Of a stretch of DNA of 37,864 bases, positions 17,678 through 27,818 are shown piece after piece. The translations under genes were made by a program, and so were the position numbers. Source of the stretch: Ignavibacteriaceae bacterium (GTDB lineage Bacteria > Bacteroidota > Ignavibacteria > Ignavibacteriales > Ignavibacteriaceae); the NCBI GenBank assembly GCA_031292455.1, contig JARLHC010000152.1:1-37864 (forward strand), read 5' to 3'. The notes under the pieces are model-generated. The model was not told the origin of the DNA. It saw only the letters and a program-made list of their open reading frames with translations, and searched no databases. Each line of letters begins with the position of its first letter. The first letter of the stretch is position 1.

Positions 17678-17786
17678 ATCAAACCTCCAAATAATTGTTG
17701 AATAGAAATAATAATTAGTTTTCTAAAGCTCCTGAATAATAATCGACTTTTAATTTTAATAAATATAAAAGGGTAAACATGTTTAT

Positions 17787-19286
17787 TTATTTAGACCATG
17801 GCATACTAATATTATATGCAATTTCTGCAGTTATATAATTATTTTTAGAACTATTGAGGAATACGGCATCCTGCAACATATCATCATATTTAACATTAAA
17901 ATATTCATAAGTAATATCCAGTTTCAGATTATACCAGCTAAAGCCAAGTCCACCTGAAATAACTGTGGTATAAACGGGATCACCCAGAAAAGGATTCCCT
18001 TCCTCTTCAAAAACTTCAGCCTTATCGCTATATCCGCAGCGGATAGTAAGCCAATTTAAAGGAGCATATTCAGCTCCAAGATGCAACAAATGAGAAGATT
18101 CCCATGGGTTGGAAGTAACTGCTCCACTGGAATAGCTGGCATTTCCCATTGGTCTTAATTCATATTCAATTATTCCTCTTAAATTCTCTAAAACAGAGAC
18201 AGACAAACCGAAGCTACCCCGCCAGGGAAGTTTAATTTTATCGGAACCGCTAACAGAAGTAGTATTTGAAATGCCGATTGTATCATTCTGATATGCATAT
18301 TGATAATTTCTGGTTATTGTAGTAGGTGGTTTAATTGAAAACCCCATGGTCAGGTTACCGGATTTATATAAACCGCTAAAATTTATTTCTGCACCACTAT
18401 AATCAGAAGTTCCGTTTTTTGTATTTTGATAATCAACTGAATCTACCCGAAAATAACTTGAATAAAAAACAAGTCTACCCCGTCCTAACTGAGATTCAAA
18501 ATCATTAGTTGATCCTTTTATAAGCATACCACTCAGACCAAATGAAAGGTTTTCTGTGACACCAAAAGAAAAAGCAGCACCATAACCATATATTGATCCC
18601 TCTCTGTTCCGGATATTCTGATACCATTGAACAGGCAGAGAACTGGAATCGTTTTTAACGAGTTCGACCGGGAAAGGACGTTGAATATTTACTGCAGGAG
18701 ATAAAACATTGTTATCCTGAAAGTAAAAATTCATATTGGCATATTCAACAGCACCTAACCCTGCTACTGCTTTATATTCGCCGATGTTAAAAGGAATGGC
18801 AGCCATAATTTGAGTTGGAAGGTTTTTATTTTTTGTCCGACTCCAACTTGGTCCGATTTTATCGAATGGTCTTTGAACCGAATCCTTTGCAGTATGAGTT
18901 GTTGTAGAATCTAAAACAGGATTCGGGATAAGTCCAGTCAGTCCTTCCATTAAAAGGCTGAAATTAGGATAATATTTGGCAGGTCCATATTGTTGTATCT
19001 GACTTTGATCAAGCATCCAATAAGAGTTTCCCAAAGTCACCTGAAATGAGTTTAAATTCAGCAATTCAGCAGGGTTTGAAAACATTATGGAAGCATCGTT
19101 TTTAATTCCAATTGTTGTACCGCCCAAAGCTCTGGAAACAGCCGAATAATTTGTATTCTTATCCAATCCCTGCATAGTTAAGGGTTCGTTAAATCTTGTT
19201 CCCTGTGCAAAGGAAATATTTCCCGGGATAACAAGGAAACTAAAAAGCAAAAAGATTAAAGATAAAAGAGTAAATAAATTCCTCAT
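17787..19286 (-). CDS. FadL/OmpP1-like outer membrane beta-barrel protein
   Basis: This 499-aa protein has a signal peptide (about 1-27, ending SFAQ) and a long series of alternating beta-strands, with the SRALGGTTIGIKNDASIMFSNPAE segment that resembles the hatch region of FadL/OmpP1 porins. It should sit in the outer membrane as a transport channel. The start codon overlaps the stop codon of the PorV-like gene by 4 nt (ATGA), so the two are translationally coupled. In this setting it may carry oligogalacturonides or serve the T9SS, but substrate cannot be told from sequence. Confidence 0.7.
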   Translation of the reverse strand: MRNLFTLLSLIFLLFSFLVIPGNISFAQGTRFNEPLTMQGLDKNTNYSAVSRALGGTTIGIKNDASIMFSNPAELLNLNSFQVTLGNSYWMLDQSQIQQYGPAKYYPNFSLLMEGLTGLIPNPVLDSTTTHTAKDSVQRPFDKIGPSWSRTKNKNLPTQIMAAIPFNIGEYKAVAGLGAVEYANMNFYFQDNNVLSPAVNIQRPFPVELVKNDSSSLPVQWYQNIRNREGSIYGYGAAFSFGVTENLSFGLSGMLIKGSTNDFESQLGRGRLVFYSSYFRVDSVDYQNTKNGTSDYSGAEINFSGLYKSGNLTMGFSIKPPTTITRNYQYAYQNDTIGISNTTSVSGSDKIKLPWRGSFGLSVSVLENLRGIIEYELRPMGNASYSSGAVTSNPWESSHLLHLGAEYAPLNWLTIRCGYSDKAEVFEEEGNPFLGDPVYTTVISGGLGFSWYNLKLDITYEYFNVKYDDMLQDAVFLNSSKNNYITAEIAYNISMPWSK

Positions 19287-20308
19287 AATGCAACTCCTAA
19301 ACTAATTCGGTGAACATCTCCCAGAAAATTGCTAACAGATCCATAGCTATAGTCAAAAGAGAATTTAACGGTACTAATTGCCTGTTTAATTCCAATGCCT
19401 GCAGTGAACCCTTCCGAGTCATAATTAAATTTATATCCAGCTCTCAGAGCGAAGGTGCCAGCGAATTCATATTCAATTCCAAGATGTTCCTGTTGAGCAT
19501 AATCGTTTGGCTGGAACAAATCAAAAGCGAGGCTAAGGCGGTTGTTATCCATATTAAGTAAAAGAGCATCTTTCCCTATTAAATCGGCAGCTACGCCCCA
19601 CCTGAACTGCAATGGAACCGGACTTGATTCTTGTGCATATTTTATATTAGCACCAAAATTCTGTACAGCAATACCAAGCTGGATGGATTTATAGCCGGTA
19701 TTATAATGCATACCGAAGTCAAAAAGCAGCCCGTCTCCCCAAGTATTTACCGTTTCATAAGTTCCCGAAGAAGTCATAGCGTTAAATGTACTACCATTGT
19801 AGAGCGATTCATGTGCATATTTTACAGATATACCAGTTGAAAATTTATCTGTTAAGTTTATTGCATAGCTTAAAGCAACCGCGTAGGCGAATGGATTAAA
19901 TGTTTTTCCAGTAAGAAAAGGATAAGGACCAGTATTAGCATATGCTCTATTCCAAATTGCCTCTTCCATTTCTCCATAATCCACATACTGAAGTGATACG
20001 GCAATAGCTCCGTAATCTTTAAGTGTACTAGCAAAGGAAAGAGCGCCAATTTTAGTATCCATCATCCACATCAAATAAGTAGATGAGAATTCCTGATTTA
20101 CCACCTGAGCTACTCCTGAAGGATTCCAGAACACAGCTTCCGCCCCTGATGCTAAAACGGAGTAGGCATCACCCAGAGCCGTAGCTCTGGCACAAGGCAT
20201 AACTTTAAGGAACTGCATTGAGGTTGTTCCGACTTTTTGCGCATAAATTAAATTAGTACTAAGCATGAACACAATAAGCAGTATTAAATATTTTTTCCAG
20301 TTATTCAT
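19283..20308 (-). CDS. PorV/PorQ-family outer membrane protein
   Basis: This protein of about 341 aa has a signal peptide (about 1-24) and then the signature of the PorV/PorQ (UPF0164) family: VGTTSMQFLKV, ARATALGDAYSVLASGAEA and AVFWNPSG. PorV is the outer membrane shuttle of the T9SS that hands cargo to the surface attachment machinery. The frame is open upstream to 20476, inside the preceding gene. I chose the ATG at 20308 because it gives a normal signal peptide and has AAGGA about 11 nt before it. Its position just after a T9SS cargo gene suggests a dedicated partner. It could also be a simple porin. Confidence 0.8.
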   Translation of the reverse strand: MNNWKKYLILLIVFMLSTNLIYAQKVGTTSMQFLKVMPCARATALGDAYSVLASGAEAVFWNPSGVAQVVNQEFSSTYLMWMMDTKIGALSFASTLKDYGAIAVSLQYVDYGEMEEAIWNRAYANTGPYPFLTGKTFNPFAYAVALSYAINLTDKFSTGISVKYAHESLYNGSTFNAMTSSGTYETVNTWGDGLLFDFGMHYNTGYKSIQLGIAVQNFGANIKYAQESSPVPLQFRWGVAADLIGKDALLLNMDNNRLSLAFDLFQPNDYAQQEHLGIEYEFAGTFALRAGYKFNYDSEGFTAGIGIKQAISTVKFSFDYSYGSVSNFLGDVHRISLGVAL

Positions 20309-20327
20309 TCTTTTTGAATTCCTTATT

Positions 20328-22520
20328 TTAATGAATAATGACAAATTTACCTTTAGCAAGTTTACCGGTGGCTGCATCCACAACGGTAAAGAAATATACG
20401 CCTGAAGCAACCATCTGGTGGTTTCTAGAAATCTGGAACCAGGATACATCTGCGTATGCATCGACATCATGATCAAGCGTTTGAATCAGTTGTCCGCTAA
20501 AGGAAAATATTTTGATTGTACATTTTTTTGTGAGTCCGAAGAACCCAATCTGATCAGAAACTTCTCCTCCAGCTGCAGAACCCGATCTACCATTTGTAAC
20601 GACTAAAGGATTTGGGACGACATATACTTTATCTAAAGTAGGAGCAGCTGGGGCTTGAGTAACATGGTACGTCATATTAGTAAAACCACTCTTCCTTCCA
20701 GTAATATCAACAGAATACACAGCATAATAAACATCAACACCAAGATCGCTTAGAGGATCCAATACGACATATACTGAATCATGAAAATAACGGATGTCTT
20801 TTATACCCACAGTATCAATTATAGACCATGGTCCAAGGGGATCAAGAGCACGCATAACGAGATAATGACTAAACGGAGCATTGAGCCGAGGTGTGGTGAA
20901 GGACTCAACCTGTGGTCCCCAAATAATTTTATTTGAAGCTGAAATAGTATTTTCAATTCTAATTATAGGTGCAGGGAAAGGGATTTTAACCTGATATATT
21001 CCTTTATCAGGTGTATTAGTCGGATCGAACTGCAGTGAATCCCATTTTACCAATGGGTTTCCAGTATACATCTGGATAGCTCTATCAGCTACATCGCGAA
21101 TAGAAACTACATCAGGATCAACATACCAAGGGAGCGGATGAGTTTGCAAGTAATCACTTCCCATACTATTAGGATTTTGAACTTCAGGATATGAGATAGC
21201 CTTATACCAGCTTGGAACAGGGTGTAATCCAGAACCGGTTTCAGTACTCCCCAAAGTACTGCCGCCCATATCTTTATATATACTATCCGATGCTCTTCCC
21301 GGTCCATAACCGACTACTTCAGCAACTGAAAACTTAGCTACATCACCTGGAGCTAAGGTATAGGGGCCAAAAATCGTTCCATGATTAACAGGTAAAGTAA
21401 ATGAACCTTTATAATAAGGCTTACCACGTCCAAGCCAGTAATAGTTATTATTCGGGAAATTCGTAGAATCAGTATGGCCTTTAAAAGGACCTTGTTTGCG
21501 GTTTTGATTATCCAACCATGCGTTAACTTTAGTATTATATAAATTGCCATTTTCCTGTCTTAACACATAAGGCTGTTTGACTTTATGATTTGCATCCCAG
21601 ATTACCTGAGCTTCATCAGTAGGTACATACAAATTTGTTTTGCCACTGTCAGCAAGATGATTATAATCATAATGTAAAGTTATCAAACCAGCTGCCTGTG
21701 GAGAGTTTAATCCTCCTCTATCTCCCGGCTGTGACCAAGTATTGAACAATACAGTATCCGGGCGCCCATCTCGTTCATGATTATACACCATCCACCTTCT
21801 AAGATCAAATCTTCCAAAAGCTTTACTTCTGTAATCTGCTTCACTCCAACGGTTAAACTTTCTCTCATAACCAAACATTGAAGGAGAAAAAGAATATGTC
21901 CAGCCAATAAAAGCCTCTGTCAGGGTATCAGGGGTTGTATTCTGAAATTCATATTCATAAATGATGAAGTTATTGTATCCCGGAAAGCTCCAGGCACGGC
22001 TGGTACGGGTAACTGTAACCCCTGTTTTAATCATTTTCCATTGAGAAACAATAATTTCTTCAGCTTCATTTGGGTTATAAGACGGATTTAAATTGCCATT
22101 GGAGAGAACAGGGTAATTTTCAATCCTTTGTAAAAATTTTGGACTACTGTATACACCTTCTACCGGGGTAGTCTTACCGTCGGTGGTGGAGACTGCACCA
22201 CACAAATCGTAGAGCCTTGGTAGATTTGGACCGGTCGGGTCAGTAATGCCAAAATAAACCCCTCCACCCATTGAATTATGCTGCCCTTCATATTCTGTTC
22301 TGTCAATAAATTCATGCGAATTTGGAGGCCATTCCATAGAAGGAGGAGAACCTCCGGCAATACCAGCACTACCCGCATCGTAGGCTCTTCCCAATTCACC
22401 AGTATTATAAACGGTTTGATGCAGCATACTTCTTGAATGCACACGGTAATCCCTTAATTGGGGGAAAACGATAGATGCCGATAATACTAATAAGAGAAAG
22501 ATTTGTTTCGTTTTTTTCAT
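20328..22520 (-). CDS. Large secreted protein with C-terminal T9SS-type sorting domain, partner of the TonB receptor
   Basis: This 730-aa protein has a signal peptide (about 1-20, no lipobox Cys) and a mostly beta-rich body with many Trp, Tyr and Pro residues. A fibronectin-like region precedes the C-terminal end, which has PNPLVV, IKIFSFSGQLIQTL and SGVYFFTVVD, matching a T9SS type A sorting domain. It follows the TonB receptor gene by 28 nt, the place where a SusD lipoprotein gene would be in Bacteroidetes. I see no SusD-like TPR features. A surface substrate-binding partner of the receptor is a reasonable inference, but the function is unknown. Confidence 0.65.
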   Translation of the reverse strand: MKKTKQIFLLLVLSASIVFPQLRDYRVHSRSMLHQTVYNTGELGRAYDAGSAGIAGGSPPSMEWPPNSHEFIDRTEYEGQHNSMGGGVYFGITDPTGPNLPRLYDLCGAVSTTDGKTTPVEGVYSSPKFLQRIENYPVLSNGNLNPSYNPNEAEEIIVSQWKMIKTGVTVTRTSRAWSFPGYNNFIIYEYEFQNTTPDTLTEAFIGWTYSFSPSMFGYERKFNRWSEADYRSKAFGRFDLRRWMVYNHERDGRPDTVLFNTWSQPGDRGGLNSPQAAGLITLHYDYNHLADSGKTNLYVPTDEAQVIWDANHKVKQPYVLRQENGNLYNTKVNAWLDNQNRKQGPFKGHTDSTNFPNNNYYWLGRGKPYYKGSFTLPVNHGTIFGPYTLAPGDVAKFSVAEVVGYGPGRASDSIYKDMGGSTLGSTETGSGLHPVPSWYKAISYPEVQNPNSMGSDYLQTHPLPWYVDPDVVSIRDVADRAIQMYTGNPLVKWDSLQFDPTNTPDKGIYQVKIPFPAPIIRIENTISASNKIIWGPQVESFTTPRLNAPFSHYLVMRALDPLGPWSIIDTVGIKDIRYFHDSVYVVLDPLSDLGVDVYYAVYSVDITGRKSGFTNMTYHVTQAPAAPTLDKVYVVPNPLVVTNGRSGSAAGGEVSDQIGFFGLTKKCTIKIFSFSGQLIQTLDHDVDAYADVSWFQISRNHQMVASGVYFFTVVDAATGKLAKGKFVIIH

Positions 22521-22548
22521 AATTTCAACCTGTTTACAAGTAAATAAT

Positions 22549-25455
22549 TTATAATTCTAATGAAACACCCAGATTAAATGATCGCGGCTGATTACTGTAA
22601 ATTAAGAAGGACTGATCTACACTGAACTTAGGAATATAGTTCGGATTTGCGTTCCAATATTTAATCCCATCAATCCCATTTTGTTCATATAATTGAGTAA
22701 CTGTACTAACCGCCAGGGCATTTGGCGTGGCGAAAATATAATCATAGTTTAAGATCTTATTATTGAACAAGTTGAATACCTCAAAGTAAATATTAACCGC
22801 CTGGATCCCCCAGAAATTGGTAAGTCGTTTGGTTAATCTCAGATTAGTGTTATACTCGGCAGGAGTTCTTGAACCATTTATTAACTTTGGATTGCTAGGA
22901 GAAGTGTATGGGAGCCCACTACGCGCAAACATATTTAGTGATAAATAAGTACCCAGATTAAGGTCAGATCCCAAAGAACGTAATAATTCGTCCGAATCAA
23001 ATACAAGATTTACGGTAAGATTGTGTGTCCTGTCAAAACCAAGGAGTACGTCTTTTAAGGGTACCTTATCATTATTTGTGGTAACATTTCCATCCAAATC
23101 CTGAATAAAAGAAGGAGGGGCATAGTCTGCAGTAGCGCTTTTTCCAGTAGCAACGCTATATTGATAATTTATTGACCCAGATACAAAACCGGATTTTTTT
23201 GCCAGTGCTACTCTGAACCCGCGTATATCTGCATTATCCCTATTATAATATGATGTATATGTTAAGCCCTTATTGCTTGTAAAATTAGCAGCCTCAACCA
23301 AGTTTTTAACATCTTTATAATAGCCACTGATGTCTAGTGTAAAACCCGCTACAAGGCCCTGCATAATACCAACATCATAACTATTTGTAATCTGTGGTTC
23401 AAGTCTTGGATTTCCAAGTATTTGGGGCATATTACTTCCCTGTTGAACAGTTGCACCTACAACATATTGGAATGAAGGCCTCTGCATAAACGAACCATAA
23501 TTGGCGTGAAATACTGTAAATTCTCCTACAGGAAAAGAGACACCAACTCTTGGCTGAAGCCTTGCAATGATCGGAGATTTAGCTTGTGATGCTGATGCAG
23601 CATCATAGCGGACCCCAATACTATCCATAATAAGCTTATAAGGTGCAAACAAATTAGTATAATAATTTAAACCGGAATTCCAAACATCAAGACGAAGCCC
23701 CACATTTGCAATCATGCCTTCAAATTCCATCTTGTCCTGTATATAAAGTGCACCTTCGTATGGATGGGCTGAATATACCGATATAGCACCACCTGAACCG
23801 GTCTGAGTAGATGCTGCATCATTAACATCGATTGTATAAGCATTAAACTGAATGCCTCCATTAAGCAGATGAGATTTAGTAACCTGGCTTGTCATAGAAG
23901 CATCAAGAGAATAAGTTCGGGTTTTTTCATTTTTGAAATTGTCATCTCCCTTTAAATAATAAAACAGGTCGGGTGATGTAGTAGCACCAACCAGAACTTT
24001 ATCCCAATCAATTATAGGCTTAGGATATATGAGTGAATCGGCCACGGAACTGGGAGCCGGAGCTGAACCAACAGTATTATTCGTAATCAAACTATTAAGC
24101 TTGATATCATAAAAAGTACTTTTATCTAATGCTTTTGAAAAGCGCAAACCAAGCTGAATATTTTCATTTTTCTGGTAATTTATTGAAAGAATCCGGTCCC
24201 ACATCCAGTTATAAAAGCCCAAACTGTTCTGACTAGGAAAAACATTTGTATTATCAAGCGCATAACCGCCACTTAACCTTAGTGAAGCGCCATCACTAAC
24301 ATCGAAAACAAGATTGCCCATTATCTGTCTTTGTTTATCAGGTTGTTCTGTAGGAAAAGTTGGCCAATTTATATCATTCCGGAAAGCTAAAAACATACGC
24401 ATTTTTTCATTGACCGGTCCACCAAGAGTAAATTCGGCAGATTGGTCCATTTCTGTTCCATAATTCCTATTCATATCGCGTTTAGTTTGGTAACGCCAAA
24501 GAGTTCTGGCAGCCGCCAATTGAGCTGCAGTATCACCACCGAAAATATTATTTAATCCAAAAGCTCTGAAATACCCCTGATTATTTGAGCTTGGATCAGA
24601 TGATAACCAAGCTGATAGGCTGTCATTCAGCAACGATAATCCAGGATTAGATTTAGGATCAAATACACTAGGTCCAAAATGTTTTCTACCCGGAGCTCTG
24701 GTACGCACATCTGCCGTGGCTCTCCATTTGTCTGATTTACCTTCTTTCATTGTAATATTAACAACACCCGATTGGGCATTACCATACTCGGCCCCAAAAC
24801 CGCTGGTAACAACTTCAACTTCTTCAACAGCGCTCATAATTGGAAGGAAAGCACTTGTACTGTTTAGAGGATTAATAATTCCCATACCCTGAAGAGTATA
24901 GTACTCTTCCCCAGTTCTACCACCCCTGAAATGACCATCAGTAACATCAGCGGCAAGTCCGATTACATCACCCACGGTTCTTATTCCTGCCATATTTTGA
25001 ATATCATCGGTACGTATGATAGTGCTAGTTGATGTTTTTTCTTTTTCAACATCAGGACGAGTTGCTTGAATTACAACAGTACTAAGTTGAAGGCTAGACG
25101 ATATCATTGAGAAATTTGCAATCGTAGTCTTTCCTGAGTTTACGATTGTATTTTTCTGAATTATTTTCTGATAGCCTAACATTGAAACCTGCAGATCATA
25201 TTTACCCGGAGTAATATTAAGGATATAGTATGAACCATCAACACCAGAAGCTGCTCCCATTGAAGTTCCTAAAACAACAATATTAGCACCGATAAGAGGT
25301 TCCCCAGTAACTTGGTCCTTAATTGTACCAGATATTTTACCCTCGTTTTGTGCATAAAGGGCTCCTGCGGATAGTACCGCAAATAATCCTATAGAGAAAA
25401 TTACTCTTGCTCCTTTTAAAAGAGCATTGATAAAAGAAGTAATCTGTTTTATCAT
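22549..25455 (-). CDS. TonB-dependent receptor with CarboxypepD_reg-like N-terminal domain
   Basis: This 968-aa outer membrane receptor has a signal peptide (about 1-36), a CarboxypepD_reg-like domain (about 39-125, with GKISGTIKDQVTGEPLIGAN), a plug (about 140-245, with VEEVEVVTSGFGAEYGNAQSG and VVNITMKEG) and a long beta-barrel to the C-terminus. It should import oligosaccharides, here presumably oligogalacturonides, using TonB energy. The N-terminal layout is SusC-like, but no SusD gene follows. It lies 15 nt after a T9SS protein gene and 28 nt before another. Iron or cobalamin uptake is possible but unlikely in this setting. Confidence 0.88.
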   Translation of the reverse strand: MIKQITSFINALLKGARVIFSIGLFAVLSAGALYAQNEGKISGTIKDQVTGEPLIGANIVVLGTSMGAASGVDGSYYILNITPGKYDLQVSMLGYQKIIQKNTIVNSGKTTIANFSMISSSLQLSTVVIQATRPDVEKEKTSTSTIIRTDDIQNMAGIRTVGDVIGLAADVTDGHFRGGRTGEEYYTLQGMGIINPLNSTSAFLPIMSAVEEVEVVTSGFGAEYGNAQSGVVNITMKEGKSDKWRATADVRTRAPGRKHFGPSVFDPKSNPGLSLLNDSLSAWLSSDPSSNNQGYFRAFGLNNIFGGDTAAQLAAARTLWRYQTKRDMNRNYGTEMDQSAEFTLGGPVNEKMRMFLAFRNDINWPTFPTEQPDKQRQIMGNLVFDVSDGASLRLSGGYALDNTNVFPSQNSLGFYNWMWDRILSINYQKNENIQLGLRFSKALDKSTFYDIKLNSLITNNTVGSAPAPSSVADSLIYPKPIIDWDKVLVGATTSPDLFYYLKGDDNFKNEKTRTYSLDASMTSQVTKSHLLNGGIQFNAYTIDVNDAASTQTGSGGAISVYSAHPYEGALYIQDKMEFEGMIANVGLRLDVWNSGLNYYTNLFAPYKLIMDSIGVRYDAASASQAKSPIIARLQPRVGVSFPVGEFTVFHANYGSFMQRPSFQYVVGATVQQGSNMPQILGNPRLEPQITNSYDVGIMQGLVAGFTLDISGYYKDVKNLVEAANFTSNKGLTYTSYYNRDNADIRGFRVALAKKSGFVSGSINYQYSVATGKSATADYAPPSFIQDLDGNVTTNNDKVPLKDVLLGFDRTHNLTVNLVFDSDELLRSLGSDLNLGTYLSLNMFARSGLPYTSPSNPKLINGSRTPAEYNTNLRLTKRLTNFWGIQAVNIYFEVFNLFNNKILNYDYIFATPNALAVSTVTQLYEQNGIDGIKYWNANPNYIPKFSVDQSFLIYSNQPRSFNLGVSLEL

Positions 25456-25470
25456 TTGGGTTCCTATTTT

Positions 25471-27750
25471 CTATTTTAAGAGCATCATTTTTTTAATTTC
25501 AGAGAAATTATTCCCAGTAACTTTTTCTGTTGCAGAAATTCTATAGAAATAAACTCCGGATGGAATACTCTTATTTATTAAAGATGAATTAAAATCTACG
25601 GAATAATAACCAGCTGATTGTTCATCATTAACAAGTTGAGTAACCCTTTCTCCAGTCAAGTTATAAACATCAAGAATAACTTTTGAATCGGTAGAAAGGG
25701 AATAATTTATTCTAGTTGACGGATTAAAAGGATTTGGATAGTTTTGGCTTAAATCAAACTTCTTTGGTAAAGCAATTTCAGCTTCTACAATACCACTGTA
25801 TTTATATGTGCCATCATAATCAATCATTTTTAATCTATAATGGTACTTACCTGCCTGCATATTCTTTTCAGTAAAGGAATAATTCTTTGTTGAAGTGCTA
25901 GTCCCGGATGCCTGTACAGATCCGACATTTAGCCATGATAATGATTCTCCATTAGTTTTTAATAGAGCACGTTCAATTTCAAATTTACTGCAATTTTTTT
26001 CAGTACTGGTTACCCATTTAATCTGAATAGTTCTTGAATTATTTGATGCAGAAAAAGAAGTTAACTCGACGGGTAATACATTTGAACCGCCTGTATGATC
26101 AGCTATTGTGAAAATGGTGCTACTGGTCAAATCTGTAAAGCTATTTGTTGAAGTAATAGCGCCTGCGGGACTCCCTTTACCTGTTCCACCCAGATCGGTC
26201 CAAGTTCCTGTACCAGTGACCGAACCTTGTGCTATCCTCAAATTTAGTGTATCTAAAACACCATCAGCGGCAGTATAATTTAATAAAACTGATCCTGCTG
26301 TAAATGATGAACCACCCGTACTCTCTGAAATATTATAATATCCAAGAGCGGCAACTTTATCCAAAGTTCCAGGTAAAGTATTGTGGGGGGGAGCAGCATT
26401 AAACAATTCTGCAGTATAGGTTGAAATTGTAGCCGCGCTTTGGGTAAGTGACAAACTCAGCGGACGATAATTTGAACCTTTACCAACTGGATAATTTTTT
26501 GTAGTTGAACTAGCAGATGCATAGAGATATGCCATTGGCCCATTTACATAACTTGTTGAACTTCCCGGTGCAGTTGAACTTACTGTTCCACTTGTGACTG
26601 AAGTTCCAGTCCACCACCCCATAATTAATGGATTTGAAGCAGAGGACGCGATGATGCCGCCATTTAAATATAATGTTGTTACATTTACAGGTGATAACAG
26701 AGAAACTGTTGCCCCAGCACCTATTTCGATTGGAGTTGCATTACCAGTCAGAGCTGTAGGTGCAAGATAAAGATATTGGATACCATTTTTCTTAAATATA
26801 AACTTTGCACCATCCGGTGTGGAATTGGAGTTTTGCATTGATGCAGCTATTATTTTAACCGAATCACCATAGAAATTCCAAATCGCTGTTCCGACAGAGC
26901 CCTGAGATCCGCGGGATAAAGAAAAATTACCTGTTGTATTTACATTTACTTTACCATAAATATTTATCGTATCGTTTGTACCTGAACTTGTTCCATTATT
27001 TGTAGCATTTGCAGCACCGGAGACAATAAAATCTCCCATTATATTAATAGTGCCGCTGCTGCCTCCAAATAATTGTAAACGACCAAGGTTTGTATTTAAT
27101 ATAGATAATGTTCCTCCAATAGTATTAGCAATGAAACCCCAGCCAAAGCTTCCCGTTTGAGAAGGGCAATTCCAATTAACATTATAAAAATTTTGAGTAG
27201 CACCAGCAGCCCAACCTGTGGCACTTATTAATCCAGTAGAGTTAACATTAAGTGTTGAACCTGTTAACCATGTAGCGACCGGAAGAGCGGGCTTAGTTGT
27301 TCCCGTTTGGTTATAATTAACAATACCCCCATTTCCAATTGTTAAAGTACCGGTTGTTTTAGTTATACTAAAAGGTGCTGCAGTAGGTACATTACCATTT
27401 ATAGTAAGAGTCCCATTAACAGTCATGCCTTCCAAGGTTACATAGAGTACTACCGAATCTTTGATAATAACATTTGCACCTGCATTTACAGTAACATTCC
27501 GAATACCAACTGTAGCTGCGACAGTAACCTCATGAGGACTTTGAATTGTAACAGCAGCAGGAGAAGTTGAATCGGGTGATGAGACAGCAGCAACCCATGC
27601 TGAACCATTCCACGTCTGCCAGGTAGTTAAATCCTGCCAATTGCCAGACTGTGCAGACCGGAAGTCACCTGAGCTTTGTCCAAACAAAAATGATGTGGAA
27701 ACGAACCCAGTAATGAACATTGCTAAAAAAAGTAAACTTAGTTTTTTCAT
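25471..27750 (-). CDS. T9SS-sorted secreted protein with GDFRS...WQTWNG N-terminal motif
   Basis: This 759-aa protein has a signal peptide (about 1-24) and the same N-terminal motif as the 532-aa protein at 16079-17677 (GDFRS, W-TWQTWNG, WVAA). A repetitive beta-rich body follows, then an LPVELTSF-led fibronectin-III-like module and a type A T9SS sorting domain (NYPNPFNPST, ending KMMLLK). It should be surface-attached. The C-terminal cassette is a more distant relative of those at 1-602 and 943-3222. AAGGAG lies before the ATG. It directly precedes the TonB receptor gene (15 nt), suggesting a role in capturing substrate at the surface. Confidence 0.8.
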   Translation of the reverse strand: MKKLSLLFLAMFITGFVSTSFLFGQSSGDFRSAQSGNWQDLTTWQTWNGSAWVAAVSSPDSTSPAAVTIQSPHEVTVAATVGIRNVTVNAGANVIIKDSVVLYVTLEGMTVNGTLTINGNVPTAAPFSITKTTGTLTIGNGGIVNYNQTGTTKPALPVATWLTGSTLNVNSTGLISATGWAAGATQNFYNVNWNCPSQTGSFGWGFIANTIGGTLSILNTNLGRLQLFGGSSGTINIMGDFIVSGAANATNNGTSSGTNDTINIYGKVNVNTTGNFSLSRGSQGSVGTAIWNFYGDSVKIIAASMQNSNSTPDGAKFIFKKNGIQYLYLAPTALTGNATPIEIGAGATVSLLSPVNVTTLYLNGGIIASSASNPLIMGWWTGTSVTSGTVSSTAPGSSTSYVNGPMAYLYASASSTTKNYPVGKGSNYRPLSLSLTQSAATISTYTAELFNAAPPHNTLPGTLDKVAALGYYNISESTGGSSFTAGSVLLNYTAADGVLDTLNLRIAQGSVTGTGTWTDLGGTGKGSPAGAITSTNSFTDLTSSTIFTIADHTGGSNVLPVELTSFSASNNSRTIQIKWVTSTEKNCSKFEIERALLKTNGESLSWLNVGSVQASGTSTSTKNYSFTEKNMQAGKYHYRLKMIDYDGTYKYSGIVEAEIALPKKFDLSQNYPNPFNPSTRINYSLSTDSKVILDVYNLTGERVTQLVNDEQSAGYYSVDFNSSLINKSIPSGVYFYRISATEKVTGNNFSEIKKMMLLK

Positions 27751-27818
27751 AACAGCTCCTTATCGTAATTAGAAAAGAGAATCCATTGTAAAGTAATAAT
27801 CATATTAAATAAACCGAA

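Noticed and set aside
20309-20476. Longer start for the PorV-like gene
   Set aside because: It would overlap the conserved sorting domain of the 730-aa protein and hide the signal peptide; the ATG at 20308 has a ribosome binding site.
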